DNA of 64,000 nt. It comes from Anastatus disparis. Taxonomy: Eukaryota; Arthropoda; Insecta; Hymenoptera; Eupelmidae. The stretch lies in NCBI GenBank assembly GCA_017163975.1, contig JAFFSR010000307.1, forward strand, positions 558,001-622,000, written 5' to 3'. A model generated the notes under the pieces. The model had not been told where the DNA came from and did no database searches. It saw only the letters and a program-made list of their open reading frames with translations. Each line of letters opens with the position of its first letter. Within the stretch, counting starts at the first letter, position 1. A program made the translations under genes and the position numbers. Shown piece by piece: positions 31,188 through 43,570 of the stretch.

Positions 31188-32690
31188 TTCGGTTTTTCGT
31201 AAATAACTCAGTGAGATCAAATTGTATTACAAAAATCGAGATTGCATTTGAAACTAGACAGAATTCCGCGCATTTTCGTTAAAAGAACGCACAAAAAGGT
31301 TGAAAATTGACGGAGCTATAGTCATTTAAAAGTAGAGGTTCATTTTGAATTTTCGAATTTTCGTTTTTACATCCAACACTAAAATTGCCGTAGTAAGAAA
31401 AAAAAAATTTTTTGAGCGTTCTACGAGGTAAATTTTATCTTTATATACATAATAGAAGGTATTTTTATTATTTAGAAGAAAAAAAAAATTCGATCAGTGA
31501 CGGCCTGCATGAATCTGAATGGAATCAGCCATATGTAGAAGCCGTGAGTCGACTGACGTTTCTTAAGAGTCAGTCCATGGATATCGGTTGAATAGAGCAG
31601 ACCGTGTTACTTTATATAAAACTATATTTTTGTATCTTAATAAATAAAGACTTTTTATTCTTATATAAAATAAACTCGAGTAATCATTTATTTTATTGCA
31701 ATACATTTAAAATATCTATTATGCAAAAAGAAATTATTTATTTTTTTAATATTTTATAATTATAAAATATTATTTTCATCATAAAATTTATGATTTCTTT
31801 TATAAAAACCGAAAAATACAATTTATTTTTGTATTTACGATTTTATTAAACTATATTAATTATTGAACTGTCATCATTTTAGTAAACTCACCAGAATTCC
31901 TGTGTACCGTATTTTTTCAGTTGTCTTAACCAAAGATTGAGTAGTAAGCGTAATGGACCCCCTCTACTTAATAGTTGTTCTAACTACACAACTGCTTACA
32001 ACAGTGTCTTCGGTTATAGTAACCGATCTCTTTAGTTACTATAATCAATTTTTATTCTCCGTGTAATCAACTATTATGAAACTTATTTTGTCATTAAATA
32101 TCGTATGAAAAACTAATTAATTAGGAATATTTTAAAATATGCAAATATTACTTTATCATTTCTTGTTGTTTTCATTTTTAAATACCAAATAGGTATTACC
32201 GACTTTTGAATTTCGCCGCTTTCAACTGTTTTATGTACGCGATGTTTTACTGCGCTCGGGCGAACTGATTACATAAACGCCCGTGATTTTGCGGCAGCTC
32301 GTTAGCTATATAGAACGCGACGCTAAATTCTTATATTGCTTATTTACGCGATATCTTTATACATTTAGCATTTTCTAAAGGCATTTGCCTGAATACATGC
32401 GTTTATTATTAACAGATATAACTTGTATTCTTTTTCTTTTCCTCTCCCTCTATACTCTCTTTCTCTCTCTCTCACTTATTAGCAATCACATAACTCGTAT
32501 TCAAAAAAAATTAAAAAGAAAAAAAAAAGAAAAATGTTCAAATTTCAAGGATCTATAGCTCTTGATCCTCTTAATCTAGATCATTGAAAATTTGTTTACG
32601 TATTTAGGGTAAAAAAAATAATGTATTCTTAGGGTTTCAGCGATTTTTATTTTTTTTCTCTCTCAGTTAACGTGAAATGTCCCATATATA
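31188..32690. other. non-coding stretch, no gene seen
   Basis: AT-rich with a few GC-richer islands (31495-31615, 32215-32330). No ORF with family resemblance. CT-rich run at 32440-32475. Confidence 0.5.
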
Positions 32691-34456
32691 CACTGCCGCC
32701 AAGCTACTTTTGCCTCCCTTCGTCTAAAATCGACTGATCTAAAAAGTTTTGTATCTCTAGAAAAAATGGTCGTAGCCTAAAAATTCTAACGGGATTCGAA
32801 AGGTTATTGGAAATTCTTTTAAAAACCATTTGTTCAATATGAAAAAAACATTGTTTTCGTATCTCTTATTCTTGTTTAAAAATAAATTTTTTTTAACTTT
32901 GTTTTGACTTTGTGAAATAGTGTTCAATTTTAGTACAAATCGTTACATTAATACGAAACTAAAAAGATTTTAAAGCATATATTTCGACGATAAAAATGCA
33001 ATGTCGAACGTCTCATTTCGACTGTTTAAACCGGAGTTATAAGATTTTATATTAAAAATAAGGCTTTTTCTCTATCCCTTAGGCGAAACCACGCGGTTCC
33101 GCCGAGCTTTTACACTAGAAAAAGTAGCACTTTCAGCTGCAGTTGGAACAACTCACGTGCCTCTTGTCAGCGCCTTCCGTGCCTCACGTTAAAATATCTC
33201 TTGAGGAGAAACATAGACTTGACCTAACCAAAACTGTCGCTAAAAGCCGTAGGCTCCTGTTTATGATTGTATTCTGTCTTTGTCTCTCTCATAACAAAAA
33301 AAAGACAGACGATATGTACGTTGCGTTCGTAAATTAAAACGAATTGTGTTCTAATAAAATATGATTCTAAACTTTAAAATCTTATATTATAAATAGTGTA
33401 GTATTATAAAAAGTGTACACTCTCTTTTTTCTCATTTTAACTCATATAAAACAATAAAAGAGGCTTGTGCGTGTGTTTTTATGTGTTTCTCTCTCTCTCT
33501 CTTACTTGTTCATAAAAGAGGATTCTTGTGCGCGTGTTTTTCATGTGTCTTTCTTTCTCTCGTGATTTAGGCTTGTGCATGTGTTTTCATTGCTGCCGCC
33601 CCTAGCCAGTTCACGCTCGTTACATTCGCGTGACAAATGCTGGGCGGCAGCAATGAACAACACATACACGCGCTAAAACAAAAAAAGCTTGGCTGACGCC
33701 TCGACCGTCATAATACGTACGTGCGGAAGTTTCATTTTATCTCCTTGTAAGAAAATCTACTATTTTTCGATGTATGAATATCTCTGAATTTAAGAGGAAT
33801 AGAAAAATTTGTCAGAGAGAAAAAATGTTCTTTTTTAGTCAAATAATAATAATATATAATAAAAACTTCATTTCGGAAAAAAAAATTTATTCTTGTTAGA
33901 ATGTAATGAGATTTTGATATCTTTAAAATATTGAACAGCATTGGTAAAAAAGGCAAAAAAATATTTTTTTTCCGAAATGAATTTTTTATCATATATTATT
34001 ATTTGACCAAGAAGAAACATTTTTTTCTCTGACAAATTTTTCTATTCCTCTTAAATTCAGAGATATTCATACATAAAAAAGCCTTATTTTTAATATAAAA
34101 TCTTATTACTCCGGTTTAAAAAGTTGAATCGAGACGCTAAACATTGCATTTTTATCGTCGAAATATGTGCTTTAAAATTTTATTAGTTTTGTATTAATGT
34201 AACGATTTGTACTAAAATTGAACACTATTCTACAAAGTCAAAACAAAGTTAAAAAAAATTTCTTTTCAAACAAGAATAAGAGATACGAAAAAAATGTTTT
34301 TTTTTCATATCAAACGAATGGTTTTTGGAAGAATTCCCAATAATCTTTCGAATCCCGTTAGAATTTTTAGGCTACGACCATTTTTTCCAGAGTTATAAAA
34401 TTTTTTAGATAAGTCGATTGTAGACAAACGGGGGCAAAAGTAGCTCTGCGGCAGTG
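32691..34456. mobile_element. 1.77-kb long-inverted-repeat element with TA duplication
   Basis: Ends cactgccgcc ... gcggcagtg are preceded and followed by TA, giving the Tc1/mariner-type target duplication. Inverted arms of about 390 bases run 32691-33085 and 34080-34456 (for example ttaggctacgaccattttt). The interior holds a GC-richer segment (33085-33730), with imperfect tandem copies of gcttgtgcgtgtgtttt (33457-33585) and a hairpin gctgccgcc ... gggcggcagc (33592-33650). The 64-codon frame at 33143 is not a recognisable transposase. Non-autonomous. Confidence 0.8.
33768..34078. repeat. inner hairpin with ~110-bp arms
   Basis: gtatgaatatctctgaatttaag at 33770 is mirrored by cttaaattcagagatattcatac at 34055, with matching tttcggaaaaaaaaat / tttttttttccgaaatg arms. 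It abuts the right arm of the larger element, so it may be a nested insertion. Confidence 0.75.
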
Positions 34457-35259
34457 TATATACAAATTAAAATAATTAGAAAAATGTAGTGACTTAACGA
34501 TCTCATAAATATTAACAATGATTACGTCACTTATTTTTGAATATTGAAGTAAAAAGATTTCTAAATTTTGATGAAAAATTTTTTATATATATTACAAAAT
34601 GTAAAAATAAGTCAAATAGATATCAAAAAGGAACTATACCAAAATAATCCCATCAATCTTAAGATATAAATAAACATTTGATGTATCAAATATAATATTA
34701 ACAAAATTTTTATCAAAAGTAATTATTTAAAAATTTTTTTATGATTTTAAATTTAGTATAACTTTAATCATTATTATCATTTAATTAATAATGAGTTATT
34801 TTTTATTAATATTATGTATAATATCAATATTTTTATTCATATAATACATAAAATGAATTATATTATAAATATATAACATGATATCATATGATCTATAAAA
34901 CAAAGTGGTTTTTAACATATATATGTAAAAAATATCTATAATGAAATAATTCAAATAATTAGAAAAAGGAATTATTAATTTTTTCTGTTATATATAGACA
35001 AAAATATTGCTTAAAATAATATAATGCAACTTATGATTAGTAAGATATATGTGAAATATGACGATAGGGGGTTTGCGAGCTATGCGAGCAGGGGGTCACC
35101 CCCCAAGTATATATATTTATGCTGTAGTAAGCAGTAGAGGGCGTCGTATGTAGTAGGCTAGTCAAATGGGTATTGAGGTCTCTTATAGTTGCGCTCGCAG
35201 CGCCGCTGTATTTTGTTTGTGATATTTTGTACTAAAGTATATTTGCTGTCAGCTTATTT
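34457..35259. other. AT-rich non-coding, no gene seen
   Basis: Very AT-rich to 35040. From 35050 a GC-richer segment (tttgcgagctatgcgagcagggggtca) and a short coding-like look, but no frame longer than a few dozen codons. Confidence 0.5.
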
Positions 35260-35325
35260 CCCCGGGGATATATGAACAAGTAATATATCCCCGGGGATAT
35301 ATGAACAAGTAATATATCCCCGGGG
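35260..35325. repeat. 29-bp tandem repeat with CCCCGGGG cores
   Basis: Two identical 29-base units (35260-35288, 35289-35317) followed by a third core at 35318-35325. Each unit is ccccgggg plus an AT spacer atatatgaacaagtaatatat. Confidence 0.9.
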
Positions 35326-35884
35326 AAATACTCAATATGCTATAGTAAGTTGGGATACAACAAAAATCTTCAGTACGAAGTGAGCGCCGATGTGTTTGGA
35401 AAGGATAGTAGTGTAAACTTGAGAACATAAACAGGCGCGTTAGACGATCGGCGCCGCATAGTTAAGTCCCGCGCATATTCAAATTTCATAATGGTCTTTT
35501 TCGTATTAAATACATTTTTAAAAATATACATTAAATAAATAATGGTTCATATTGATTTATTAATAATAAAATTTAGAGTTAATAGTGAAAAAAAATCACA
35601 GTAAAAGTGATGCAGTGAAAAAAATAGAATAAACATAAAACTTGTAAAATTGTAAGAGAAATAAAAAAATTTTAAAACTTTTCAGTTATAAGTTTGTACA
35701 TTCATATTTACAAGTACAAACAAACATAACAGAAGAAAAGATTTTATAAACAGATGTATCTATCATATTTAGTAAATCAAAGAAAAATATTAAAATAATT
35801 GTGAATTAAAAATTTATGTATCCCAGCGATACAGTAAGCATCGCTTGCTTTGTTTCTCGAAGCGTCACACGACAACATGTGGCG

Positions 35885-35916
35885 CTTGCGCGCGCAGACG
35901 AGTCTGCGCGCGCAAG
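35885..35916. repeat. GC-rich perfect palindrome
   Basis: cttgcgcgcgcagac, two bases, gtctgcgcgcgcaag: 15-bp arms in an AT-rich setting. The surrounding 35326-36085 has no gene; frames on both strands through the palindrome are mirror images. Confidence 0.9.
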
Positions 35917-36085
35917 ACAGCCTCGTTTCACGCTTGTTCCACGCTTTTTTAAATTCTACAAAATTGATTCTTTCGCATTTTATAAATTCATGATATATAC
36001 ATTGAAAAATTGTAAAAAATGTATTCAATTATATACTTATAATTTTATTGTTCCTCTAACTGCTTACAACAGCATAAAATAATCT

Positions 36086-36249
36086 ACGCAACATGTGATG
36101 TACGTCGGGAAAATATTTGCAGGGTTAAATGTTTTTTGCTTGAGCAGCAGAAAATCTCGGGCGCGCAAGCGCGCCCTCGACTTTCTACTGCTCGCGCAAA
36201 AAACATTGACCCCTGCCAATATTATCCCTTCGTACATCACTTGTTGCGT
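36086..36249. mobile_element. fold-back MITE, 164 bp
   Basis: acgcaacatgtgatgtacg ... cgtacatcacttgttgcgt with arms continuing through gcagcagaaa / tttctactgctc to a central gcgcgcaagcgcgc. One long imperfect hairpin. Confidence 0.8.
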
Positions 36250-36320
36250 ATATTACTAATATATACGTGCACATACACTTGCTGAGCCAGCTTACCTATT
36301 TTCGTCTAAAAGTGATTTTA

Positions 36321-36615
36321 TAATTTATATAAACACCATTGACTGCAACTCAAAAAAATGGCAGTTCCCCTTAGATACGAGTATAAAAGATAACTTCTAT
36401 AATAACAATAAAATAATTTTATCACGTGGTTTTTGAATAATGTGAGAACCTACTAGCAATCTATAATATAATCTATCCTTTTTGGTAGGTCTTATATCAT
36501 TCAAAAACGTGATTAAATTATTTTGTTCTTATTATAAAATTTACTTATTATGCTAATACCTAGTCAGGCCTGTTATTTTTTTCTTGTGGCAACCGATGGT
36601 GTTTATATAAATTAT
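36321..36615. mobile_element. fold-back MITE, ~295 bp
   Basis: taatttatataaacaccatt ... gatggtgtttatataaatta at the ends, and inner arms ataattttatcacg.ggtttttgaat / attcaaaaacgtgattaaattat. No coding potential. Confidence 0.75.
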
Positions 36616-36925
36616 GAAAAACACTACTAGACAAAGACAGATAGTTCGGACTCTTCTTAAGTCTTTTATTGTTTATTTTCTCTTTTCTTTTTGAAGATTT
36701 CATCTTACAAGGAACATCCCCGTATTCATGAATTACAAATTTCAGGTAAGGTTACTAGGAGATTTTAATAACATTTCGCGTAATATAAGCGTGGGGAGTA
36801 TAAAAATGCTTAAATCATATCGTCTTAGGTAATGTAAGGCTTGAAGACAGTAATATATTATTAATTCATTTGATTCTCGATAATTTCATTTATATTTTAT
36901 TACTAATATAATATTGGCATATTAA

Positions 36926-36957
<32 letters not shown>

Positions 36958-37179
36958 ATCCTTACTGTTATTCTTATGCACGTAGCTGCCAAATTGTCCA
37001 TCAGGAGAAAGCGATAAATTGTACGTAAAATTAATTGTTTTAGACAATTCTTTTAATAAATCAACGCAATATCCTTTGCAGCAATTTATCGTTCTGGAAC
37101 CTGTAAATTCAAATACACCTATATTATTGTCAGTAACAACAATATTTGACTTTAAATTAGAATTAGTAACAGTACGCGC

Positions 37180-37233
<54 letters not shown>

Positions 37234-37334
37234 TATTCAGTATAATTAAGTATTTTCTAAATTTTCTGTTGAATAAATGATTTTTTTTTTCGAAAACTAT
37301 GAACTTTTTTGTGTTTTTTATATCATGCGGTTTT
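36616..37334. other. non-coding with MITE end fragment and TA runs
   Basis: The string ctagacaaagacagatag..cggactcttcttaag at 36628-36661 matches the terminus of the MITE at 47987-48377, so a relic lies here. (TA)n runs at 36937-36959 and 37180-37227. No gene seen. Confidence 0.5.
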
Positions 37335-37520
37335 TATCAGCTGCATATAAGGATATGCTGCTTAATAAGGTGTATATGATGGTGTACTATCCAATCCGCT
37401 GCATATGGGGATGCGCTGTTCGATCGGCTATATTAATATGTAATGTTAAATCAGCTTAATATGAGGACGAGCTGTTTGATTAGCTACATATTAGCATGCA
37501 CTCTTCAATCAGCTGGATAT
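37335..37520. repeat. ~40-bp diverged minisatellite
   Basis: About five imperfect units of the form atcagctgcatat.aggatatgctgtt, at roughly 37337, 37400, 37448, 37480 and 37508. Confidence 0.55.
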
Positions 37521-37759
37521 ACAGTTGCAGAATTTGCAGTTTAACAACAAATATGTTCTTAGACATTCTGAATATTAATATAAGAGTCTGGAGCGAAGCC
37601 TGTTAAAGAAAAAATTAAAAGAATGCGCTCCACTGACAATTCTTATTCAAAATAACAGACTTTGATGAAGTGTAACGTTTAATCACAACTGTAAAAGTAG
37701 ATGTAAGAGTGAAAATGCGAGTATCATTGTGAGTTACTGTGAGCATGTACGGATAAAAA

Positions 37760-38240
37760 TGTGAAAGATTGAAGTGAACAGGAAAAGGGAAAGAGCTAGA
37801 AAAAAACAAAAGAGAGTGCAAGAGAAAAGAAAACAAAAGAAAGCAAGAAAAAGCAAGAGAGATCGAGAAAAAGCGAGAAAGAGCGTATTAAAACAAAACA
37901 GGGCAAGAGTGAGAGCAATAGAGAGCCAGTATCGAGGGAGTGAAAGAAAGCGCTTGAGAGTGAAAGAAAGCTAGGAAATGGAAGAGAGAGAGAGAGAGAG
38001 ACAGCGTGAGAGCAAGAGGGAGCTAGAAAGAACAAGAGAGAGTAAGAGGTAGCGAGAGAGAGAGCGAGAATAAGATAAAGAGGGAGGAAAAAAATGGGGA
38101 GGTAGGATCAAGGAGGAGAGAGAGAGGGACGGAAGACGAAAAGATGGCGGAACAGAGAGAGAAACGGAGGGAGGATGGAGGAAGAAAGAAAGTTGAAGCA
38201 AGAGAGTGATAAATAGAAAGAGCGAGAGACACAGATATTG
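37760..38240. repeat. purine-rich low-complexity tract
   Basis: About 480 bases dominated by gagaaagagaga-type sequence on the plus strand. Several overlapping frames on both strands are composition artefacts (Arg/Lys/Glu one way, Ser/Leu/Phe the other). Confidence 0.85.
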
Positions 38241-38748
38241 AGACCTAAATAAGGTCCAAAAATGAGGCCCATAAAAAAAGAACTTAAAAATAATAAGACT
38301 TAATTATATAGGATCTGATAAAAAATTAGAACTTTCGTAACAAAAAAATAAAGTACTTCTAAAAAACCGGAGATCTGGAGAAACGGAGATTCCAAATACA
38401 TTTGATTTAAACATAATACTAGCGTGATATTCCTTGCTTTTAACGTCACTGTATTATGTTATTAATTTATTTGTTATTTATTTTATCATTGTGTTCTAAA
38501 ATTATAATTGATAAAATCATGAAAATACAAAAAAAGAATGGATTTGGATAAATCTTTGTATTTTTTATATACATAATATGTATGAATGTATGTTTATTTA
38601 TATACATAATATGTATGAATGTGTATTTATTTATATTTTTCTATAATTATTCAATAATATTCTTTACTTAACATTAATATAATTTAAATAAAATTGCAGC
38701 ATAATAATAATTAATAAAAAAGAAGTTTGAATTTTTTTTCAAAAGCTG

Positions 38749-38780
<32 letters not shown>

Positions 38781-39249
38781 ACTGTATGTTAGTTTACTTC
38801 TGTCTCTTTTCTTGTTATAAGTCGCACGGTGCTCTAGTGAGCTTTTACGCTTACTTTGCGTGTATAGATGCCATGAGGAGAGTGAAATTCGAGAGTTTTG
38901 CTCGTGTTGCTGCTAGAGAAAGCGCGCGCAAGGCATCATAGGAAGAATCGAAACGTGGATACCGAGAGGGAACGCACCACTGGAAAGACAGCCTGCAGCG
39001 AGAAGGTTAAGTTTTTGCTCGACTATTACGATTTTCTATTTGTGAATTGCGCATAGAATTGCTTTAGTTTTCTTCGATTACTGGTACGATATTTAGTGTT
39101 ACTTTACAAATAATTTACGTACATTGTTTCGTCCTGAAAGTGCTGACTTCGTGTGGAAGTGGTGCATTGTGCAGCGATTGAGGAGGTGAAAGTTACAGAC
39201 AGTTGTCTTCTATACCAACTCTCGCCACGTGAAAAATTTATAGATTAAC
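38241..39249. other. non-coding, GC-richer island at 38800-39240
   Basis: AT-rich to 38800 with a duplicated atatacataatatgtatgaatgt and a (TA)n run at 38754-38777. The 38800-39240 island has more balanced composition and a GAAG|GTTAAG-like donor at about 39005, so an untranslated exon is conceivable, but nothing proves it. Confidence 0.35.
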
Positions 39250-39400
39250 TGTGTCTAACGCGAACACTGGGTCAACCCATCTGCTTATATCAGCACCAGT
39301 TTCCAGCATTTCAGCGTGGATATTACGAATCCGAGCTGCAACTAGGTGCATCGTTGCCGCCATAGGAGCTATTGCATCTATTGATTGTGCACGATGTTGA
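39250..39400 (-). pseudogene. short coding-like fragment, unidentified
   Basis: On the minus strand about 45 codons read AIAPMAATMHLVAARIRNI followed by HAEMLETGADISRWV, with codon usage and amphipathic helix pattern typical of real protein. No flanking continuation was found in any frame. Possibly a relic of a mobile-element protein. Low confidence. Confidence 0.25.
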
Positions 39401-42395
39401 CATCATATTGACAATCATAAAGGGTATCCTGAGTTAAGATAGTCAAAATGCCCTTAATTGTTTCTTGCTTCAAAAAAGGATAAAAGCATTTGTTTAGGCA
39501 CAAAATAAAGGGTCAGGGTAGTCTGCGGACGCAAATAATTTTTCCCCTAGCTGGGGACCCTGAAAACCCCATTTTTCACGTTTTATTTTATATCTCGCGT
39601 TCTAATTAACGAATCGACTCTAAAATTTATATGAGTATAGTTTATCTTTTCATCAAGAATATACTTTTAAGTATATTTTTTCGCTAAGTAATCAGAGGTC
39701 AACATAACTTCAAAAAACATCATTCAATATTTAAAATGCAATTTTGACCACGTAGATAAATTGCAACATGAATCTTTTTTATTTTATCTTATAGAGCGGA
39801 AAAAAATACAAATTTTTTATGTTTTCGTCGATTTGATTCTACTGGTGCGCCATGTTGAAAAATTGGAAAAACCGTTTTTCGCTGATTTAAGCACTAAAAT
39901 ACAGAATTTCGTTTTTTGTTCTTGCATTTTAACGACTTAATAGAACTCTTAACAACATATTATGTGATTGAGATTTAGTGAAATTTTTTTCTTTCAATTC
40001 AGAGCCCAACACAACCTAAAAAAATTACCGGCTCCTTAAAAATGCGATTTTCAAGCAAAATTAAATTTACTTATCTTGTAGAGCAGGAAAAATAGTTCAT
40101 TCCGTAACGGGTATAAAAAAGCTTTATTTACGAATCGAGAAGTTTACGAGTTTCGTAAAAAAGCCTTTTCATACCAGTTGCGAACCGTATTTTTTGCGAT
40201 AAGAGCCAAAAAAAAGCAACGAATTTACAATTTTAGGGTTAGAATGTCGAAAATACAATTTTCACATTTTTTTTGGGAATGTTTTCAAATGTTGTGGTAT
40301 GTCTTAAAAAGGAGAAAAATATCCGGGGTAATATAAACCATCGAAGCAAATAATTATATAGTCTGTTAGCCTATGATTGCAACGTACTCGCAGCACTTTC
40401 TTCCGTGCACGTCTGTGTGAAGCACTATTGTGCTAGAATTGCGGTATAGTATGAAAATCTTAGGCTTTAGGAAGTTCGAGTGCAGAAAAAGTACTCCTAT
40501 CATATATAAAGTAATAAAATAATGTTCTTATACCATATTTTACAGTTATTTATATTTTAGTTACACGGAGAAAAAATTTATGCTAATAGAGCATGCGAAC
40601 TGCCATCTACGCGAGTATATAAAATATTGATACAAATATGATAGGCATGAGAAGCTCTATCAGTATTGGGTTACTTTATGCTAAAAAAGATGGTATGTAG
40701 AATAAATAAAGCATGAACGGCATTTACTGATGACTCGCGTGGTATACTTCGATGATTGCCCACTCTCATATCTCTTGTTTGCTCGCGCCGTATTGTCTCT
40801 TTACTCGAGTCGCCTCCTCTTTCAGGTGTCGATGCGAGCAAACACGGCTAGTCTATATCCAAAATCATATCACAAATTTCGTTAACGTATTTTCGTTGTG
40901 TGAATTGTTTTTTTTCTTTTCTTTTTTTATAAGGGAAGAGTTATTATAAATATAATCTGTTGAATTTTGTAACTTTTAATAATTAATTTAGAATTTTAAA
41001 ATCCATTTGATTTTTTTTCGATATCATGATTCCCATAAAAATGGTATTCACTTTTAAGTGGACAAAAAAAATCAGTAAAAAAATTTTTTTTTTCACATTG
41101 CTATAAGCAATTAGAAAATGAGTTTTTTATACCGGATTCACTTTATTTCAAAGATTTTTTACCAATCTTTCAAACTCTATTTGGATTTTGAAGATGCGAT
41201 CATTAGTTCCGAAGATATAAAGCTTTTTATTTTAATAAATTTTACTCTAGGGTGGGCAAAAGCAATTGACTGGTACTGTATATGGGTGATTCCGGTGGAA
41301 TCCGACGAATCGTGACCGCTCTTAAGTCACCGATTTAACTGGAACTTTGATATATAAAAATATATTAAAACAAAAATAAGTCATGTAAAATTTGAGCCCG
41401 ATCTGACACCGAGGGCCTGAGTTATATAAGCTCAAAGTTTCAAAATAATATATTTTTTAAAGCATCGCCAAATTCAAATTCTTGGTTAAATTTGATCCGC
41501 CATAGCTCATCTTTCTTGTTTTGATGTATACTTCAATTTAACTATTTTGCGTTTTTCTGTTCCACAGAGAGGGAGCTGCGCTATGACGTAAAATATAAAT
41601 AGTAATTTTTATCATTTTTATATTTTCAAACATCTGTCAAAATTAGAGTTTTGAATATTTTTTAACTCACAACCTTGCAAATTCAAGGCCACAGAGATCT
41701 TTAATTTGCGAGATCAAACGTCTCAAAATATTAAAAAAAACGCAGAGGTATGTTATTTCGAGATCACTCTAGTTTTTGAAAATTGCCAACTTTGAAGCCT
41801 TATAAAAAACATCATTAGTAGTTTTTCTTTACGAAACTTTTCTGAAAGTTGATCCGAGTATAAAAAAAAATCCTCAAAAAGTTTCATCAAGTTTTCGTGT
41901 TTCATTTAGGAGCTACGACCATTTAAATATCATAAACATTGTTTTTTCGAAATTCTACAATACGCAACACGGTCAAAGCATCGACGCGGAAAGCGTCATG
42001 TTCATCGCGTTTTAACCTTAGAGTGCAACATTTATAGAAAATTGATCTCAAAGTCTTATATTTGCGAGGTCAAAAAGCTTTCTATGACATTTAGGACCAC
42101 AGTTACAGTAATTCAAATATCATCAATCATCTTAGGTAGCAAAAAGGGAAATATTAGTGTTAAATCATTGAGTAGTGAAGATAACATTCAAGGTTTTTAA
42201 TTTTCACTATTATTAGACAAAAAAATTAACTTAGACTTTTCAAAATATGTATAATCAACAATAAAAATTTTAGAAATACCTGTCGCATAATTTTTTTAAA
42301 ATTAGGAAACAGCGCTCATCGTGCCTTAATCATAAATGATAAATGGAGATCCAAAAATAAAGACATTTCTACTAACACAATCTTACTTCTGCTAT
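39401..42395. other. long AT-rich stretch, no gene seen
   Basis: No convincing ORF, RNA gene or element with both ends. Near 41250 gggtgggcaaaagcaattgactggtactgtatatgg resembles one end of the Tc1-like element at 32691-34456, so a solo or diverged copy is likely. Other phrases (ttataccggattcac, aagatataaagctttttat) look like old transposon sequence. Confidence 0.45.
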
Positions 42396-42760
42396 CTTAA
42401 GAGGCGACCGTATAACTCTGTTCTTGTCTAATCTAAATTTTCGCTATTATTAATAAATATAATATTTTTATACAAAAGCAAGCTGATTGAAGATTACAAA
42501 AGCAACTTGATTGAAGATTCAACTGTTTTTGCGTTTTACACCTTACTCAAAAACTAATGAAAATTTTATATTTTTTAAGCTAAGAATTCAAACCAAAAAC
42601 GTTCCTATCATATATTTTATTCCATGTCTTGGAACTTCCATAAGGCGTTTTTTTGCTTTTACTTTACATCATGCAAACAGGGCTTTAATTTATAGTCGAC
42701 ACTCAGCACTTAAACATCATTTCATCCTACTTTTTTACTATAAAAAAAGTAAGGACAGAG
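42396..42760. mobile_element. half of a MITE related to 47987-48377
   Basis: cttaagaggcgaccgtataactctgttcttgtctaatctaaatttt at 42397 matches the terminal sequence of the MITE at 47987. A matching right end was not found nearby, so it is a fragment or interrupted copy. Confidence 0.55.
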
Positions 42761-42931
42761 GGCCGTAACAGCTAAAAAGGAATAGAGCACAGCGAGGAAC
42801 AAAAAGGCATAACTCCATGTCCGTGTGACACATACTAAGAACTAACTTCATCTGTGTGTCACACCGACACGGAGTTGTGTCTTTTTATCTTCTTGTTCCT
42901 CGTGATGTATTCCTTTTTAGCTGTCATGGCC
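42761..42931. mobile_element. fold-back element, 171 bp
   Basis: ggccgtaacagctaaaaagg ... cctttttagctgtcatggcc at the ends, with gaggaacaaaaaggcataactcc / ggagttgtgtctttttat and tgtgacacat / tgtgtcacac inside. Flanking repeats gtcgacactcagcactta (42697) and tctgagtgtctac (42949) are themselves inverted, so the unit may be larger. Confidence 0.75.
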
Positions 42932-43049
42932 TAAAATAATGTTTGAGATCTGAGTGTCTACTAAAATTCGAACACAGGATACACAAATATATGCGGAATA
43001 GAAAATTACGGAATCACTTCCATTGGCTCTCTCTAGCAAACAACCTGTA

Positions 43050-43239
43050 GGCTTGAATTTATAGTCAACACTCAACACTTAGCACTCAGATCCCAACCCT
43101 CAGATCTCAAAGTTTCATTGTTCGTGTTCCCTATAAACATAGACATACGTTAATAGGGAACACAGAACAATGAAACGTTAAGTTCTGAGGATTGAGAACT
43201 GAGTGCTGAGTGTTCAGTGTCGAATATAAATTCGAGCCC
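43050..43239. mobile_element. fold-back element, ~190 bp
   Basis: ggcttgaatttatagtcaacactcaacac ... gtgttcagtgtcgaatataaattcgagcc, with tttcattgttcgtgttccctat / atagggaacacagaacaatgaaa as inner arms. It shares the ctcagcact motif with the neighbour at 42761. Confidence 0.75.
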
Positions 43240-43439
43240 AATTCCACATGTCCTTTCTGTTTTATATAATCGCAGCCTCACTTACTAGACCTGAGTAGCA
43301 GAGTGTATTATTGGATTAAAAACATTGTTTTTACCTTTGATTACTATAAAACGTGATCTAGAAAGCTTTTCCCTGAGTGCACTACATTATTTTATACAAG
43401 TTAAATTCTTTCCTACTCAAAATAGTCACTTGATTATCC

Positions 43440-43570
43440 AGTGAGATCTCCAGTAATTCTCAAATGATAATCAAACCAAAATCTAAAGTGATTATCAAGT
43501 GATTATTAAGTAATTATCATATGATTGTTCAATGATTGTCTAATGATTATCAAGTAATAATCACATAATT
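43440..43570. repeat. short tandem repeat of agtgattatca type
   Basis: A 10-12-base motif (aagtgattatc, aatgattgtct, aagtaataatc) repeats about nine times with variation. Sequence to 44168 afterwards shows no gene. Confidence 0.6.

Noticed and set aside
33143..33337. 64-codon frame inside the Tc1-like element
   Set aside because: Too short, no transposase motif; the element appears non-autonomous.
35777..36082. Opposed frames around 35.9 kb
   Set aside because: Both pass through a perfect GC palindrome and are mirror artefacts.
37019..37249. 76-codon frame ending in Tyr/Ile repeats
   Set aside because: The tail is the (TA)n microsatellite and the rest lacks resemblance to any family.
37774..38232. 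Several overlapping frames on both strands
   Set aside because: Composition artefacts of a purine-rich tract.
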